DNA of 64,000 nt, taken from contig QXWV01000028.1 in NCBI GenBank assembly GCA_009911195.1, positions 48,262 through 112,261 of the forward strand, read 5' to 3'. A model generated the notes under the pieces. It was not told the DNA's origin, made no database searches, and saw only the letters and a program-made list of their open reading frames with translations. This document shows positions 1-9,430 of the stretch, piece after piece. The translations under genes were made by a program, and so were the position numbers. This stretch comes from Lachnospiraceae bacterium. GTDB taxonomy: Bacteria; Bacillota; Clostridia; Lachnospirales; Lachnospiraceae. Within the stretch, counting starts at the first letter, position 1. Each line of letters starts with the position of its first letter.

Positions 1-1
1 G

Positions 2-1423
2 GAAGTTGACGGCAGGCAGCTTCTGGATTACTGGGGGTATAATACGGTCAGCTTTTTTGCCCCGAATACAAGCTATACGGCGGATGTGGAGTATAATCAT
101 GAAGGGACGGAATTAAAGAAATTAATTAATGAGTTGCATAAAAATGGCATTGAGTGCTTTTTAGATGTAGTTTTTAACCATACGGCGGAAGGGAATGAAA
201 TGGGCCCGTGTTTTTCTTTTAAGGGCTTTGACAATAATATTTATTATATGCTTACGCCCGATGGGTATTACTATAATTTCAGCGGGTGCGGGAATACGTT
301 AAACTGTAATCATCCTATTGTACAACAAATGATTTTGGAATGTCTGAGGTATTGGACAACGGTTTACCATATTGATGGATTCCGGTTCGATTTGGCAACA
401 ATTCTTGGACGGAATGAAGACGGTTCGCCTATGAATAATCCCCCGTTATTAAAGAGCCTGGCTTTCGACCCGATTCTTGGAAATGTGAAGCTGATTGCGG
501 AAGCCTGGGATGCGGGTGGCTTGTACCAGGTAGGAAGCTTCCCTTCATGGAACAGATGGTCGGAATGGAATGGGAGATACAGGGATGATATTAGGGATTT
601 CCTGAAAGGGGATTATGGAAATTCGGGTTTGGCAGCAAAAAGGATTACAGGCTCTAAAGATTTATATGACCCACAATATAGAGGAAATAATGCGTCGGTA
701 AATTTTATAACCTGCCATGACGGGTTTACTTTATGGGATTTGTATTCTTATAATTGGAAGCATAATGAGGCAAACGGCTGGAATAATACGGATGGAAGCA
801 ATGATAACCGTAGCTGGAATTGTGGGGTAGAAGGGGAGACAGATAATAAAGAAGTCCTTTCCCTTCGCTACCGTCTTATAAAAAATGCGGTGGCAGTATT
901 AATGATGAGCCGGGGAACTCCTATGTTTCTTGCAGGCGATGAATTCTGCAATACCCAGTTCGGGAATAATAACGCTTATTGTCAGGATAATGAAATCTCT
1001 TGGCTGGACTGGAATCTTTTAGGGAAAAATAAAGATGTTTTTGAATTTTTCCGATATATGATACAGTTTAGGAAAGAACATGATATAATAAAGAAACATA
1101 CCGGCAGTTGTTCTTTAGGATTTCCTGAAATACAGATTATGGAAGCTAATGATTCCTGCAAAGTGCTGCGCATTATTTACGCAGGAAGAAATAAGGATGA
1201 TACAAAAGATGATATTATCTGTCTAGCAGTAAATGTATTCTGGGAGAACCAGGAATTTTGCCTTCCGGCTTTACATCATGACATGGGCTGGTATATGGCG
1301 GCGGATACAGGAATGGGCTATCTTCCGGGCGTATTTCCTTCGGAAGGGGAAAAAATGCCTCTACTGGAAAGGGGATGGGTAAAAATGCCGCCTCGTTCCG
1401 TATGTGTTATGATAGTAAAATAA
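2..1423 (+). CDS. glgX: Glycogen debranching enzyme (GlgX/isoamylase type), 5' end missing
   Basis: The gene is open at the left window edge: the frame runs from base 2 without a start and encodes DYWGYNTVSFFAPN, the hallmark stretch of GlgX/isoamylase-type GH13 enzymes, just ahead of the catalytic barrel. Visible GH13 motifs are DVVFNHT (region I), GFRFDLAT with the nucleophile Asp (II), IAEAWDAGG with the acid/base Glu (III) and FITCHDGF (IV), followed by the C-terminal beta domain. The enzyme hydrolyses alpha-1,6 branches of glycogen or related alpha-glucans in the cytoplasm. A GTG at 86 should not be taken as the start because homology continues upstream. Family assignment is secure. Glycogen versus dietary starch as the substrate is inference. 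Confidence 0.9.
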   Translation, partial: EVDGRQLLDYWGYNTVSFFAPNTSYTADVEYNHEGTELKKLINELHKNGIECFLDVVFNHTAEGNEMGPCFSFKGFDNNIYYMLTPDGYYYNFSGCGNTLNCNHPIVQQMILECLRYWTTVYHIDGFRFDLATILGRNEDGSPMNNPPLLKSLAFDPILGNVKLIAEAWDAGGLYQVGSFPSWNRWSEWNGRYRDDIRDFLKGDYGNSGLAAKRITGSKDLYDPQYRGNNASVNFITCHDGFTLWDLYSYNWKHNEANGWNNTDGSNDNRSWNCGVEGETDNKEVLSLRYRLIKNAVAVLMMSRGTPMFLAGDEFCNTQFGNNNAYCQDNEISWLDWNLLGKNKDVFEFFRYMIQFRKEHDIIKKHTGSCSLGFPEIQIMEANDSCKVLRIIYAGRNKDDTKDDIICLAVNVFWENQEFCLPALHHDMGWYMAADTGMGYLPGVFPSEGEKMPLLERGWVKMPPRSVCVMIVK

Positions 1424-1501
1424 AAATATTGTGGACATATGTAAAATGGGAAAATAATGAAACAGTAATTTATTAATATTTAATCAATGGAGGAAAAAGT
1501 T

Positions 1502-2422
1502 ATGGCAGAAGAAGTAAGACAGGAAACGATGGAAGATTATAGTAAGGAGCTGGAGGCATCGTTTCAACCGATTAACGAAGGTGATATTGTTTCAGGAACG
1601 GTAATTTCCGTAAATGAAGAGGAAGTGGTTCTGGATTTCAATTCGTTTGCACAAGGTATTATTAAAGCGGAAGATATGAGCAATGACCCTAAGTACAATG
1701 TTCTGGAAGAAGTAAAAATAGGGGATACCATAAAAGCTACTGTTGTAAAGACGGACGATGGTACGGGAAGCATTCAATTATCCTGCAAAGAAGCAAAAGA
1801 TGTCCTTTCATGGGATGTTTTAAAGCAGGATATGGATGAAGCAAAAGAAATTGAAGTAAAAGTAAGCGAAGTGGTAAATGGGGGCGTAATTGCTTATGCG
1901 GAAGGTATCCGTGGATTTATCCCGGCATCCCACCTTTCCCTCAATTATGTGGAGAATCTGGAAGAATGGGTGAATAAAAAGCTTACGGTTCAGGTTATTA
2001 CTGTGGATGAAAGCAAGAAAAAGCTTGTAATGTCTGCAAAAGTGGTGGAAAAGAAGAAAGCGGAGGAAGAAATCAACCATAAGATTTCCATGATGGTTCC
2101 CGGAACAATTTTGGAAGGGGCTGTGGAATCTTTGATGCCTTATGGGGCGTTTATCGCTCTTCAGGATGGGCTTAGCGGATTGGTTCATATATCCCAGATT
2201 AGCCAGAAGAGGATTAAGAAGCCTTCCGAGGTTTTAAACGTAGGGGATAAGGTAAAGGTAAAAGTGTTGAATACCAATGATGGGAAGATAAGCCTTAGTA
2301 TGAAAGCTGTGGAAGAAAATTCACAGGCCGATGAAATGGAGAAAGTAGAAACGGCAAAATATAGTTCCAAGGAAAATATCGGAACTTCTTTGGGTGATTT
2401 ATTGAAGAACCTGAAACTATAA
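1502..2422 (+). CDS. Protein with three S1 RNA-binding domains (ribosomal protein S1-like)
   Basis: 306 residues. The start is ATG 1502 because GGAGG (1489-1493) lies 8 nt upstream. An ATG at 1487 would precede this ribosome site. Three S1 OB-folds are recognisable at roughly residues 26-96 (EGDIVSGTVISV), 111-182 (GGVIAYAEGIRGFIPASHLS) and 196-270 (GTILEGAVESLMPYGAFIAL, GLVHISQIS). The third is the most canonical. Firmicutes S1 homologues bind single-stranded RNA and are short compared with the six-domain E. coli RpsA. A role in translation or RNA turnover is inferred from the family. A charged tail of about 35 residues follows the last domain. It lies upstream of the cytidylate-kinase-like gene, an arrangement reminiscent of cmk-rpsA pairs, although here the kinase comes second. 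Confidence 0.85.
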   Translation: MAEEVRQETMEDYSKELEASFQPINEGDIVSGTVISVNEEEVVLDFNSFAQGIIKAEDMSNDPKYNVLEEVKIGDTIKATVVKTDDGTGSIQLSCKEAKDVLSWDVLKQDMDEAKEIEVKVSEVVNGGVIAYAEGIRGFIPASHLSLNYVENLEEWVNKKLTVQVITVDESKKKLVMSAKVVEKKKAEEEINHKISMMVPGTILEGAVESLMPYGAFIALQDGLSGLVHISQISQKRIKKPSEVLNVGDKVKVKVLNTNDGKISLSMKAVEENSQADEMEKVETAKYSSKENIGTSLGDLLKNLKL

Positions 2423-2477
2423 AATGATTAGCTTTTAAATAGCAATAAATTATATCATATGTAAAGGAGGGGTAAGT

Positions 2478-3074
2478 ATGTATAATATCGTAACAATCGA
2501 AAGAAAGTTTGCCAGTGGCGGAAATGAGATTGGGAAGAGATTGGCAGAAGCTTTGGGGTATAAGCTTTATGACAGAAATATTCTTTTGGAAGCGGCGAAG
2601 AATTTAAAGATTCCCTTTGTACAGATTGAAGAGCTGGAAGAGGCCAGTGCAGGAAGCCTGTTATTTAATCTTTCCAAGACTCCTATTGGGGGAATATCGA
2701 AAAATAAAGATTTGCCTTTGGCGGATAAGTTGTTTCTTGAGGAAAAACGTATTATAGAGGAAGCGGCCAAAGAAGGTAAATGTGTAATAGTGGGAAGAGC
2801 TGCAGGGTACATTTTACGGGAAAGGGAAGACTGCCTGAAAGTATTTATCCACGCCGAAGATGAAAAAAGAATAAAGAGGGCGATTGAAAAGGAAGGGTAT
2901 AGCGAGCAGGAAGCAGAAAATGCGGTAAGGAAAAATGATAAGAGGCGAAGCGGGTTTTACCGTTCCGTTACCAGTCATGAATGGGGAGACCCAAAACGCC
3001 ATGAATTATATATGGACAGCGGAAAACTTTCGATTGATTTATGTTTGAAGCTGTTGATAGAAGCTGTGAAGTAA
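2478..3074 (+). CDS. Cytidylate kinase-like family protein
   Basis: 198 residues preceded by AAAGGAGGGG at a good distance from ATG 2478. The N-terminus (VTIERKFASGGNEIGKRLAE) carries the modified P-loop typical of the cytidylate-kinase-like family (Cytidylate_kin2), which begins ITIxRexGSGG rather than with the classical CMK loop. VIVGRAAGYILRE and the arginine-rich lid stretch follow. Members are predicted nucleoside monophosphate kinases, and the exact substrate is usually untested. The gene follows the S1-domain gene by 55 bp and ends at a strong hairpin, so the two may share a transcript. It should not be named cmk without evidence. Confidence 0.8.
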   Translation: MYNIVTIERKFASGGNEIGKRLAEALGYKLYDRNILLEAAKNLKIPFVQIEELEEASAGSLLFNLSKTPIGGISKNKDLPLADKLFLEEKRIIEEAAKEGKCVIVGRAAGYILREREDCLKVFIHAEDEKRIKRAIEKEGYSEQEAENAVRKNDKRRSGFYRSVTSHEWGDPKRHELYMDSGKLSIDLCLKLLIEAVK

Positions 3075-3098
3075 ATTTGTTTTCGGCACTTGCATTTA

Positions 3099-3123
3099 GC
3101 CGTCACTATTGGATAGTGACGGC
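3099..3123 (+). terminator. Intrinsic terminator after the cytidylate-kinase-like gene
   Basis: Perfect 11-bp stem, GCCGTCACTAT (3099-3109) and ATAGTGACGGC (3113-3123), with a 3-nt loop, followed by TTATTTAT. It sits 25 nt after the stop codon and directly abuts the first unit of the 91-bp repeat array. Confidence 0.8.
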
Positions 3124-3486
3124 TTATTTATATAATAGGAAATTACGCCACAGTATTGTAAGTCGCCAGGAAAGAATGCGAAGCATTCTTTGGAGTTGGC
3201 CGCCAGGCCAACTCTTATTTATATAATAGGAAATTACGCCACAGTATTGTAAGTCGCCAGGAAAGAATGCGAAGCATTCTTTGGAGTTGGCCGCCAGGCC
3301 AACTCTTATTTATATAATAGGAAATTACGCCACAGTATTGTAAGTCGCCAGGAAAGAATGCGAAGCATTCTTTGGAGTTGGCCGCCAGGCCAACTCTTAT
3401 TTATATAATAGGAAATTACGCCACAGTATTGTAAGTCGCCAGGAAAGAATGCGAAGCATTCTTTGGAGTTGGCCGCCGGGCCAACT
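3123..3486. repeat. Four tandem 91-bp units, each holding two hairpins
   Basis: Units start at 3123, 3214, 3305 and 3396 and are essentially identical. The clearest difference is one A-to-G change in the last unit (CCGGG for CCAGG). Each unit contains AAAGAATGC/GCATTCTTT with a 3-nt loop and GAGTTGGCC/GGCCAACTC with a 4-nt loop. After the final unit the second hairpin runs into CTTTTTATT and can serve as a terminator facing the convergent nitroreductase gene. There are no unique spacers, so this is not CRISPR. No credible coding sequence runs through it. Near-identity of the units suggests recent amplification or active homogenisation. Confidence 0.9.
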
Positions 3487-3495
3487 CTTTTTATT

Positions 3496-4233
3496 CTAGT
3501 TTTCCGTCCACTGCTTTAACATAGCCCTGGCGGAACGGTTCATTTCTTTCCTGAAGTCCACATAGAATTTCCTGTTGGCAAAGGCGGTAATAAAAGTTTT
3601 AAATTCCTCCCCCGATTTTTCGGACTGTTTTTCAAACATGGCTTGGGTTTCTTCTAAAGATTTCTGCTGGTAAATATTTGTATGAACGATATCTTCCAGT
3701 TCAAAGCGTTTTGGCTTTTGCCTGTCTTTTTGCTGTTGTGTAGGCTTTCCGAATACTACCATGGAATAGGGAAGGGCATAGGTGGGAAGATGAAAGAGTT
3801 CCCGGTTGATTTCAAAATTTTCCATGATATCCCCGATATAGCAGGAGCCGATTCCCATAGACTGGGCGGCAACAACGGCATTTTGTGCAGCGATTACACA
3901 ATCCTGGGAAGCCAGGAATAAATCTGCTTCCCCTATTACAGGGGTTTCTTCACAATAAGCATTGAAAATATCATACCATTTCTGAAAATCGGCCAGAAAG
4001 ATGAGCACTAAGGGTGCTTTGGCGATAAAAGGCTGATTGTCGCATCTTTTTGCCAGTTCTTCTTTTAAATACTGTTCCTGTATATCCAGAATGGAGTAAA
4101 GTGCCATATTTCCCGCCGTGGGTGCCTGGAGGGCGGATTCCAGTATGATTTTCTTTTCTTCTGCCGTAATCGGTTCGTCAGTAAAAACCCGGGTGGACTT
4201 TCTGTTGAAAATATCCTGAATAGTCTGGTTCAT
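3496..4233 (-). CDS. Nitroreductase family protein (FMN-dependent NAD(P)H oxidoreductase)
   Basis: 245 residues from ATG 4233, chosen because AAGGAGA stands just upstream. A start 15 codons earlier has no ribosome site. The N-terminal RKSTRVFTDEPIT with QAPTAGNMALYS forms the FMN phosphate and ring contacts typical of nitroreductases, and GIGSCYIGDIMEN is the conserved second FMN-binding segment. The C-terminal 60 residues extend beyond the core and end in a basic helix. Members reduce nitro compounds, flavins or quinones. The physiological substrate cannot be told from sequence. The gene is convergent with the cytidylate-kinase-like gene across the 91-bp array. Confidence 0.85.
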   Translation of the reverse strand: MNQTIQDIFNRKSTRVFTDEPITAEEKKIILESALQAPTAGNMALYSILDIQEQYLKEELAKRCDNQPFIAKAPLVLIFLADFQKWYDIFNAYCEETPVIGEADLFLASQDCVIAAQNAVVAAQSMGIGSCYIGDIMENFEINRELFHLPTYALPYSMVVFGKPTQQQKDRQKPKRFELEDIVHTNIYQQKSLEETQAMFEKQSEKSGEEFKTFITAFANRKFYVDFRKEMNRSARAMLKQWTEN

Positions 4234-4426
4234 AATAAGTTCTCCTTCCATTATCCATGAGCTGTTTATCTGCTTCATGATACATATGCATTTATTATAT
4301 CAATTAATTGACATTTACAGAAAAAATGTTTAATATTATATATAAATTCAGTGAAAATGTACAAAGAAATAGGTTCTAGAAGTACAAAAAGTACAAAAAA
4401 GCAAAGAGAAGAAACGGAGGGAGAGT

Positions 4427-5947
4427 ATGATAGGATTTTTGATTGGATTTGCAATTGTAGTACTTGTTGTTGTTATTCTGGTTACGGGATATAAGAAGGC
4501 GCCGCCAGATACGGCATTTATTATTTCGGGTTTGCGCAAAAAAATAATTATCGGTAAGGCCAGTGTGAAGATACCTTTTTTTGAACGGATGGACAGACTG
4601 AGCCTGAAATTGATTGCCATTGATGTAAAGACATCCAATGCAGTACCTACGGCGGATTATATTAATATTCAGGTGGATGCTGCGGTTAATGTAAAAATAA
4701 GCAGTGAGCCGCAGAAATTGGCTTTGGCGGCGGAGAATTTCCTGAATCAGAATACCCAGTACATAGCCGGTATTGCCAGGGAAGTGCTGGAAGGAAATAT
4801 GAGGGAAATCGTAGGTCGTATGCGATTGGAAGAGATGGTCAGCGACAGGCAGAAATTTGCCAATCTTGTAAAGGAGAATGCGGAACCGGACCTGGCGGCT
4901 ATGGGGTTGGATATTGTCAGCTTTAACGTACAGAATTTTGCGGATGGCAACGGCGTTATTGATGATTTAGGTATTGATAATATTTCCCAGATTAAGAAAA
5001 AAGCGGCGATTGCAAAGGCGGAAGCGGAAAAGGAAATCGCTGTGGCGAAAGCGGAAGCGGACCGTCAGGCAAACGATGCCCGTATTAACGCAGAGAGGGA
5101 AATAGCTAAGAAAAATAATGAACTTTCCCTTCAGAAGTCGGAATTAAAGAAACTGGAGGATACAAAGAAAGCGGAAGCGGATGCGGCATACAAGATTCAG
5201 GAGCAGGAACAGAGGAAAACGATTGAAGTGGCCACTGCGGAAGCCAGCATTGCAAAGCAGGAAAAAGAAGTAACATTAAAGCAGAAAGAGGCAGAAGTAA
5301 GGGAAAAAGCGTTGGATGCGGAAGTGCGCAAGAAGGCGGAAGCGGAAAAATTTGCCCGTCAGCAGCAATCCGATGCGGAATTATATGAAAGGCAGAGAAA
5401 GGCAGAAGCGGAGAAATTCGAGCAGGAAAGGGAAGCGGATGCCATGAAGGCGAAGGCGGAAGCGCAAAAGTTTTCTAAGGAGCAGGAAGCGGCCGGTATC
5501 CGTATGGTAGGTGAAGCGGAAGCGGAAGCTATCCGTGCGAAAGGTATTGCGGAAGCGGAAGCCATGGAAAAGAAAGCGGAAGCATACCAGAAGTATAACA
5601 ATGCGGCTATGGCAGAAATGCTCATTAAAGTTTTGCCTGAAATTGCCGGAAAGATTGCAGAACCTTTGACCCAGATTGATAAGATTACTATAATCGGTGG
5701 AGGCGGCCAGTCGGATGGGGTAAGTTCTGTAGCCGATAATGTTCCGGCGGTTATGGCCAAACTTTTTGAAACGATGAAAGATACTGTGGGCATTGATTTG
5801 GCGGATATTGTAAAAGCGGGTACCTATGATGCCAAGGTAAACAGGAATATCAGCATTACAACGGGCGATAGGGAAGAAAATAAAGATATGGAAAAAGCGG
5901 CTGCGGCAGCTTCTGTAGTAAAAGCTATGGATGGGGATATTCTTTAA
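4427..5947 (+). CDS. floT: Flotillin-like SPFH-domain membrane scaffold protein
   Basis: 506 residues, the usual length of FloT/YuaG. ATG 4427 follows ACGGAGGGAG. Residues 1-20 form a membrane segment (IGFLIGFAIVVLVVVILV). The SPFH/band-7 domain follows (about 25-190, with DAAVNVKI and LEGNMREIVGRM). Next comes a long coiled coil rich in AEAEK repeats (about 190-400), then a flotillin C-terminal region with VLPEIAGKIAEPL. Flotillins oligomerise at the inner membrane and organise lipid microdomains. Monocistronic layout is suggested by a strong terminator 11 bp after the stop. Open frames on the opposite strand here are by-products of the repetitive Ala/Glu codons. Confidence 0.9.
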   Translation: MIGFLIGFAIVVLVVVILVTGYKKAPPDTAFIISGLRKKIIIGKASVKIPFFERMDRLSLKLIAIDVKTSNAVPTADYINIQVDAAVNVKISSEPQKLALAAENFLNQNTQYIAGIAREVLEGNMREIVGRMRLEEMVSDRQKFANLVKENAEPDLAAMGLDIVSFNVQNFADGNGVIDDLGIDNISQIKKKAAIAKAEAEKEIAVAKAEADRQANDARINAEREIAKKNNELSLQKSELKKLEDTKKAEADAAYKIQEQEQRKTIEVATAEASIAKQEKEVTLKQKEAEVREKALDAEVRKKAEAEKFARQQQSDAELYERQRKAEAEKFEQEREADAMKAKAEAQKFSKEQEAAGIRMVGEAEAEAIRAKGIAEAEAMEKKAEAYQKYNNAAMAEMLIKVLPEIAGKIAEPLTQIDKITIIGGGGQSDGVSSVADNVPAVMAKLFETMKDTVGIDLADIVKAGTYDAKVNRNISITTGDREENKDMEKAAAAASVVKAMDGDIL

Positions 5948-5957
5948 CAGGAAAGAA

Positions 5958-5993
5958 AATGGCCTTGCTGGGGAAAAGCCCGGCAAGGCCATT
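5958..5993 (+). terminator. Terminator between flotillin and lacZ genes
   Basis: Perfect 11-bp stem, AATGGCCTTGC (5958-5968) and GCAAGGCCATT (5983-5993), with a 14-nt loop. It lies between convergent genes. No long T-run follows, so efficiency is uncertain. Confidence 0.65.
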
Positions 5994-6028
5994 GGATTTG
6001 TGGGAGGAATTAATTACCTAATTACTAT

Positions 6029-9000
6029 TCAATCTTCCCGGAGGGATGGAAAGCCCGCCGGTAGCATCTTAAACCCAAATCGAAATATCTCATCATTTAA
6101 TTGATACTTTTCCAATAACCGCGGTCCGCAACTATTAGAGCCAATCCCGCTTTGCCGGTAATCCACACAGAGTACGGTATAAGGAGATTCTTCCAGTTCA
6201 TAATTATGGCCTTTTTTAGTCAATTCTTCCTGCGTATAAACGGAGGCATTAAAGGCAAAGGTTTCCGTACCGGCTATGGATAATGCAGATTTTTCCCCAT
6301 ATACCGATACATAATCGCAGTCATGATGGCTTCCGTTTTCCTGAGGGCGGATGTAGTCTTCGTGCATTGCTTTTACGTTTGTATGGAAAATCCCGTGCCA
6401 GCCGGCCCATTTTTTGTCTATATAGCTTTCTGTCGGCCCTATTCCGCAATAAGTCACTTTTTCCATAGATTTGGGTAAAAACATACGAAGCCCGAATCTG
6501 GGCAGGAACGGAAATTCAGGATTCTTTTTCACATCCAGCTCCACATCCACTATGCCATCCGCTCCGATGGTCCAACATGCTTTGATATCCAGGATTCTTT
6601 GAATATATATGGCGGATATGGACAGCACCGTTTCTATTTTTATTTTATTTTCTATAGCTGTTACATCTGTTGTATAAGCCCTTGCTATAGTGCGGTCATA
6701 TTGGGCGTCTATCCAATTTTGTTTAATAATACGGTCATTGTCCGTAGGTGCCCTCCAAATGTTGTATTCCATAGGACGTTCTAAAAGGGAATAGTTTCTG
6801 TAAACCATTTCCAGGAATACACCAGTCAGCTTATCATATGTATAGGAAAAGGCAGGGGTGGAAATTATCAGGCGGCAATCATCTTCTTCCACTTTTATTT
6901 CCTGGTTTTTATTATCCTCCCTATTTCCATATGTTTCCATAGCCTCTCCAAAATCGCCGGAGAAGATTTGTTTTATCTTTTGGTTCATATTTTCATTGGT
7001 TTCTACGGCTACTTCTTCAAAGCCCAGCATGAAACCGGAGGGAAGGATTTCTGTTTCCTGTTTTAAATAATAGGAAACCTTTAAGAAGCATTTCCCTTTT
7101 TCCGGAGTCCGGAAATTAAGGGGAATTGTCTTTTCCTCATGGGCAGGGATATTTAAAAGCTCCTGGTTTTCAATCTTCCCTTTTTCCGTAACAGCACCGT
7201 CACAAATCACTTCATACTCCATGGTAATATAGTCTTTCAGGTTCAGAAAATCCATATGGTTCTTTAATACCAATTCCTTTTTATCCTGATGGAATGAGAT
7301 TACCCTGGCCGGGCGGTGTACATTTTTAAATTCCAGCAAACCTGTATGCGGCCTTCTGTCAGGATATACAAGGCCATCCATACAGAAATTGCCGTCATGG
7401 GGATGTTCTTTATGGTCGCCCCCATAGGCATATTTCTTTTTTCCGTTTATGCTTTTCCCGGTTTCAATGGCATGGTCGCACCATTCCCAGATAAAACCGC
7501 CGCAAACTGTATCATGCTGCTGGATGAGCCGGAAATAATCCTCCAAATCGCCAGGGCCATTTCCCATGGCATGGCAGTATTCGCACATTACGAAAGGCTT
7601 GGTGCCATCTTCCCTAAGATAATCATGTATTTCCTCCAGAGAGGGGTACATACGGCTGTATAAATCAATATTGCTAAAATCGTATTTGCGTTTTTCGGAA
7701 GTATGGAGGGCGCTTTCAAAATGAGTCAGCCTGGTGGAATCGAATTCTTTTGTCCATTTCAATGCTTCCTCAAAAGTACAGCCATAGGCGCATTCGTTGC
7801 CCATGGACCAAATCACCACGCTTGGCCTGTTTTTATCCCTTTCCACACAGCGCTTGGTCCTGTCCAGCGTTGCTTCTGTGTATACCGGATTATCTGAGAT
7901 TGCCTCATTCCAGCGCCTTCTGCGCCTTTCCCAGTCCGTATCCGGGAAATAAATATCCACCGTTCCATGGCTTTCATTATCCGCTTCGTCAATAACATAA
8001 AAGCCCAGATGGTCATAGAGGTAGTAAAACATCGGCGCATTAGGGTAATGGCTTGTGCGGATAGCATTGATATTATGTTCTTTCATCAGCTTTAAATCTT
8101 TCATAATTTGAGGCATACTGATAGCAAAGCCTGTGACAGGGTCGCTGTCATGACGATTCGTTCCCCGGAATTTCACTTTTACACCGTTAATATATAACAC
8201 GCTGTCTTTTGTGTGGATTTCGCGGATTCCTACATAATCGGTAATGGCTTCGTCCGCAGTTTCCAGGAGCAGGGTATATAAGTAGGGGGTTTCTGCGCTC
8301 CATAAATGGGCTTTCTCTATGTAAAAGGATATTTTTCCATCCTTTACAAGACCCTCCGCAGTCACTTTCCCTCCCTGGTCTAATAATGTTACGCTTGTAT
8401 CCACAGGCTGGTTCTGGTAATGGAATGAGATTTCCACAGTTCCGTTTTTATAATCCGGGGAAGGGAAGGCTTTGACAAAATAGTCATAAATGCCTTCTTT
8501 TGGCCGTTTCAGAAGATATACATCCCTGAAAATGCCGCTCATCCTGAATTTATCCTGGTCTTCAAAATAACTGCCGTCGCACCATTTGAGCACAAGCACT
8601 GCCAAAGTATTTTCCCCTTCTTTTAAAAGGTCAGTAACGTCGAATTCACTCGTGGAATGGGAGACTTGGCTGTATCCTGTAAAAACCCCGTTTATCCATA
8701 CATAAAAGCAGGAGTCTACCCCTTCAAAGTTCAAAAAAGCTTTCGGTGCTTTTTCATCTTTATGATATGTAAAAGTACGAACATATTCGCCGCAGGGATT
8801 GGCATGGGGCACGAAAGGCGGGTCCATGGGGAAGGGATAGCGTGTATTCGTATATTGGTGGCGGTCATATCCATAGTTTTGCCAAACGCCGGGTACTGTG
8901 ACCGTATCAAACCCTTCCGTGGGATATCCTTCCTGGTAAAATTCCTCTTTTATTTCATAAATGCTGTCAAAATAACGGAACTTCCATTGGCCGGAAAGCA

Positions 9001-9136
9001 GCATAAAACGGTCAGACTCCTCCCTTCTTTCCACAGGCTTATCCATTTTTGCGGAAGCAGGAATGTAATAAGCCCTGTTGGGCATCGTATTTTTATGTAG
9101 CACGTTCAAATTTTCGTAATATTTTGGGACAATCAT
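6029..9136 (-). CDS. lacZ: Beta-galactosidase, GH2 (LacZ type)
   Basis: 1035 residues, normal length for LacZ-type GH2 enzymes. The order is sugar-binding jelly-roll (about 50-215), immunoglobulin-like domain, TIM barrel (about 320-620), a second Ig-like domain and a C-terminal beta-sandwich (Bgal_small_N). The acid/base Glu lies in VIWSMGNECAYG and the nucleophile Glu in PFVMCEYCHAMGNGPG. INAIRTSHYPN is the conserved barrel entry. There is no signal peptide, so it acts on imported lactose or other beta-galactosides in the cytoplasm. ATG 9136 is preceded by GGAG. The gene stands alone between a terminator and a divergent foldase gene. Its 5' leader carries the recurring paired-stem element listed separately. 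Confidence 0.93.
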   Translation of the reverse strand: MIVPKYYENLNVLHKNTMPNRAYYIPASAKMDKPVERREESDRFMLLSGQWKFRYFDSIYEIKEEFYQEGYPTEGFDTVTVPGVWQNYGYDRHQYTNTRYPFPMDPPFVPHANPCGEYVRTFTYHKDEKAPKAFLNFEGVDSCFYVWINGVFTGYSQVSHSTSEFDVTDLLKEGENTLAVLVLKWCDGSYFEDQDKFRMSGIFRDVYLLKRPKEGIYDYFVKAFPSPDYKNGTVEISFHYQNQPVDTSVTLLDQGGKVTAEGLVKDGKISFYIEKAHLWSAETPYLYTLLLETADEAITDYVGIREIHTKDSVLYINGVKVKFRGTNRHDSDPVTGFAISMPQIMKDLKLMKEHNINAIRTSHYPNAPMFYYLYDHLGFYVIDEADNESHGTVDIYFPDTDWERRRRRWNEAISDNPVYTEATLDRTKRCVERDKNRPSVVIWSMGNECAYGCTFEEALKWTKEFDSTRLTHFESALHTSEKRKYDFSNIDLYSRMYPSLEEIHDYLREDGTKPFVMCEYCHAMGNGPGDLEDYFRLIQQHDTVCGGFIWEWCDHAIETGKSINGKKKYAYGGDHKEHPHDGNFCMDGLVYPDRRPHTGLLEFKNVHRPARVISFHQDKKELVLKNHMDFLNLKDYITMEYEVICDGAVTEKGKIENQELLNIPAHEEKTIPLNFRTPEKGKCFLKVSYYLKQETEILPSGFMLGFEEVAVETNENMNQKIKQIFSGDFGEAMETYGNREDNKNQEIKVEEDDCRLIISTPAFSYTYDKLTGVFLEMVYRNYSLLERPMEYNIWRAPTDNDRIIKQNWIDAQYDRTIARAYTTDVTAIENKIKIETVLSISAIYIQRILDIKACWTIGADGIVDVELDVKKNPEFPFLPRFGLRMFLPKSMEKVTYCGIGPTESYIDKKWAGWHGIFHTNVKAMHEDYIRPQENGSHHDCDYVSVYGEKSALSIAGTETFAFNASVYTQEELTKKGHNYELEESPYTVLCVDYRQSGIGSNSCGPRLLEKYQLNDEIFRFGFKMLPAGFPSLRED

Positions 9137-9139
9137 AGT

Positions 9140-9206
9140 TTCACTCCATTTCTGCGCTGCTTTTTATATGGAAAAGAATATGAAGGCGCAGCGTTGCCAT
9201 AAATTC
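9140..9206 (-). promoter_or_regulatory. Paired-stem 5' leader element upstream of lacZ
   Basis: Read on the minus strand, GCTGCGC (9192-9186) pairs with GCAGCGC (9160-9154), which is followed at once by AGAAATGGAG, the ribosome site. The 5' arm is itself enclosed by a weaker, bulged stem (9198-9206 with 9176-9182). The same order is found before the DUF4173 gene, the permease at 57780 and the lipoprotein at 63808. Function is unknown. Translational control through access to the ribosome site is inferred. Confidence 0.5.
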
Positions 9207-9430
9207 CAGATGATAAGTTTCGGGCCCTTTTTGATAATATCATTATAGGGAGCAGGAACGTGAATTGCCATATCTTATATTGAACAAAATATGCACAAAA
9301 TGATAATTAATTTTAAAGTATAGATGTACTAGTATAACATATTAAAATGTGATAGAATATGACTTAGTGCAAAACATAGAAATGAATACAGTGGATTCTA
9401 AAGAAAGAGATAATCAGGAGGAGTTAATAA

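Noticed and set aside
3123..3486. CRISPR array
   Set aside because: The units are contiguous and nearly identical over all 91 bp, with no unique spacers and no cas genes nearby.
5359..5992. Long reading frames opposite the flotillin gene
   Set aside because: They mirror the repetitive Ala/Glu codons of the coiled coil, lack ribosome sites and resemble no protein.
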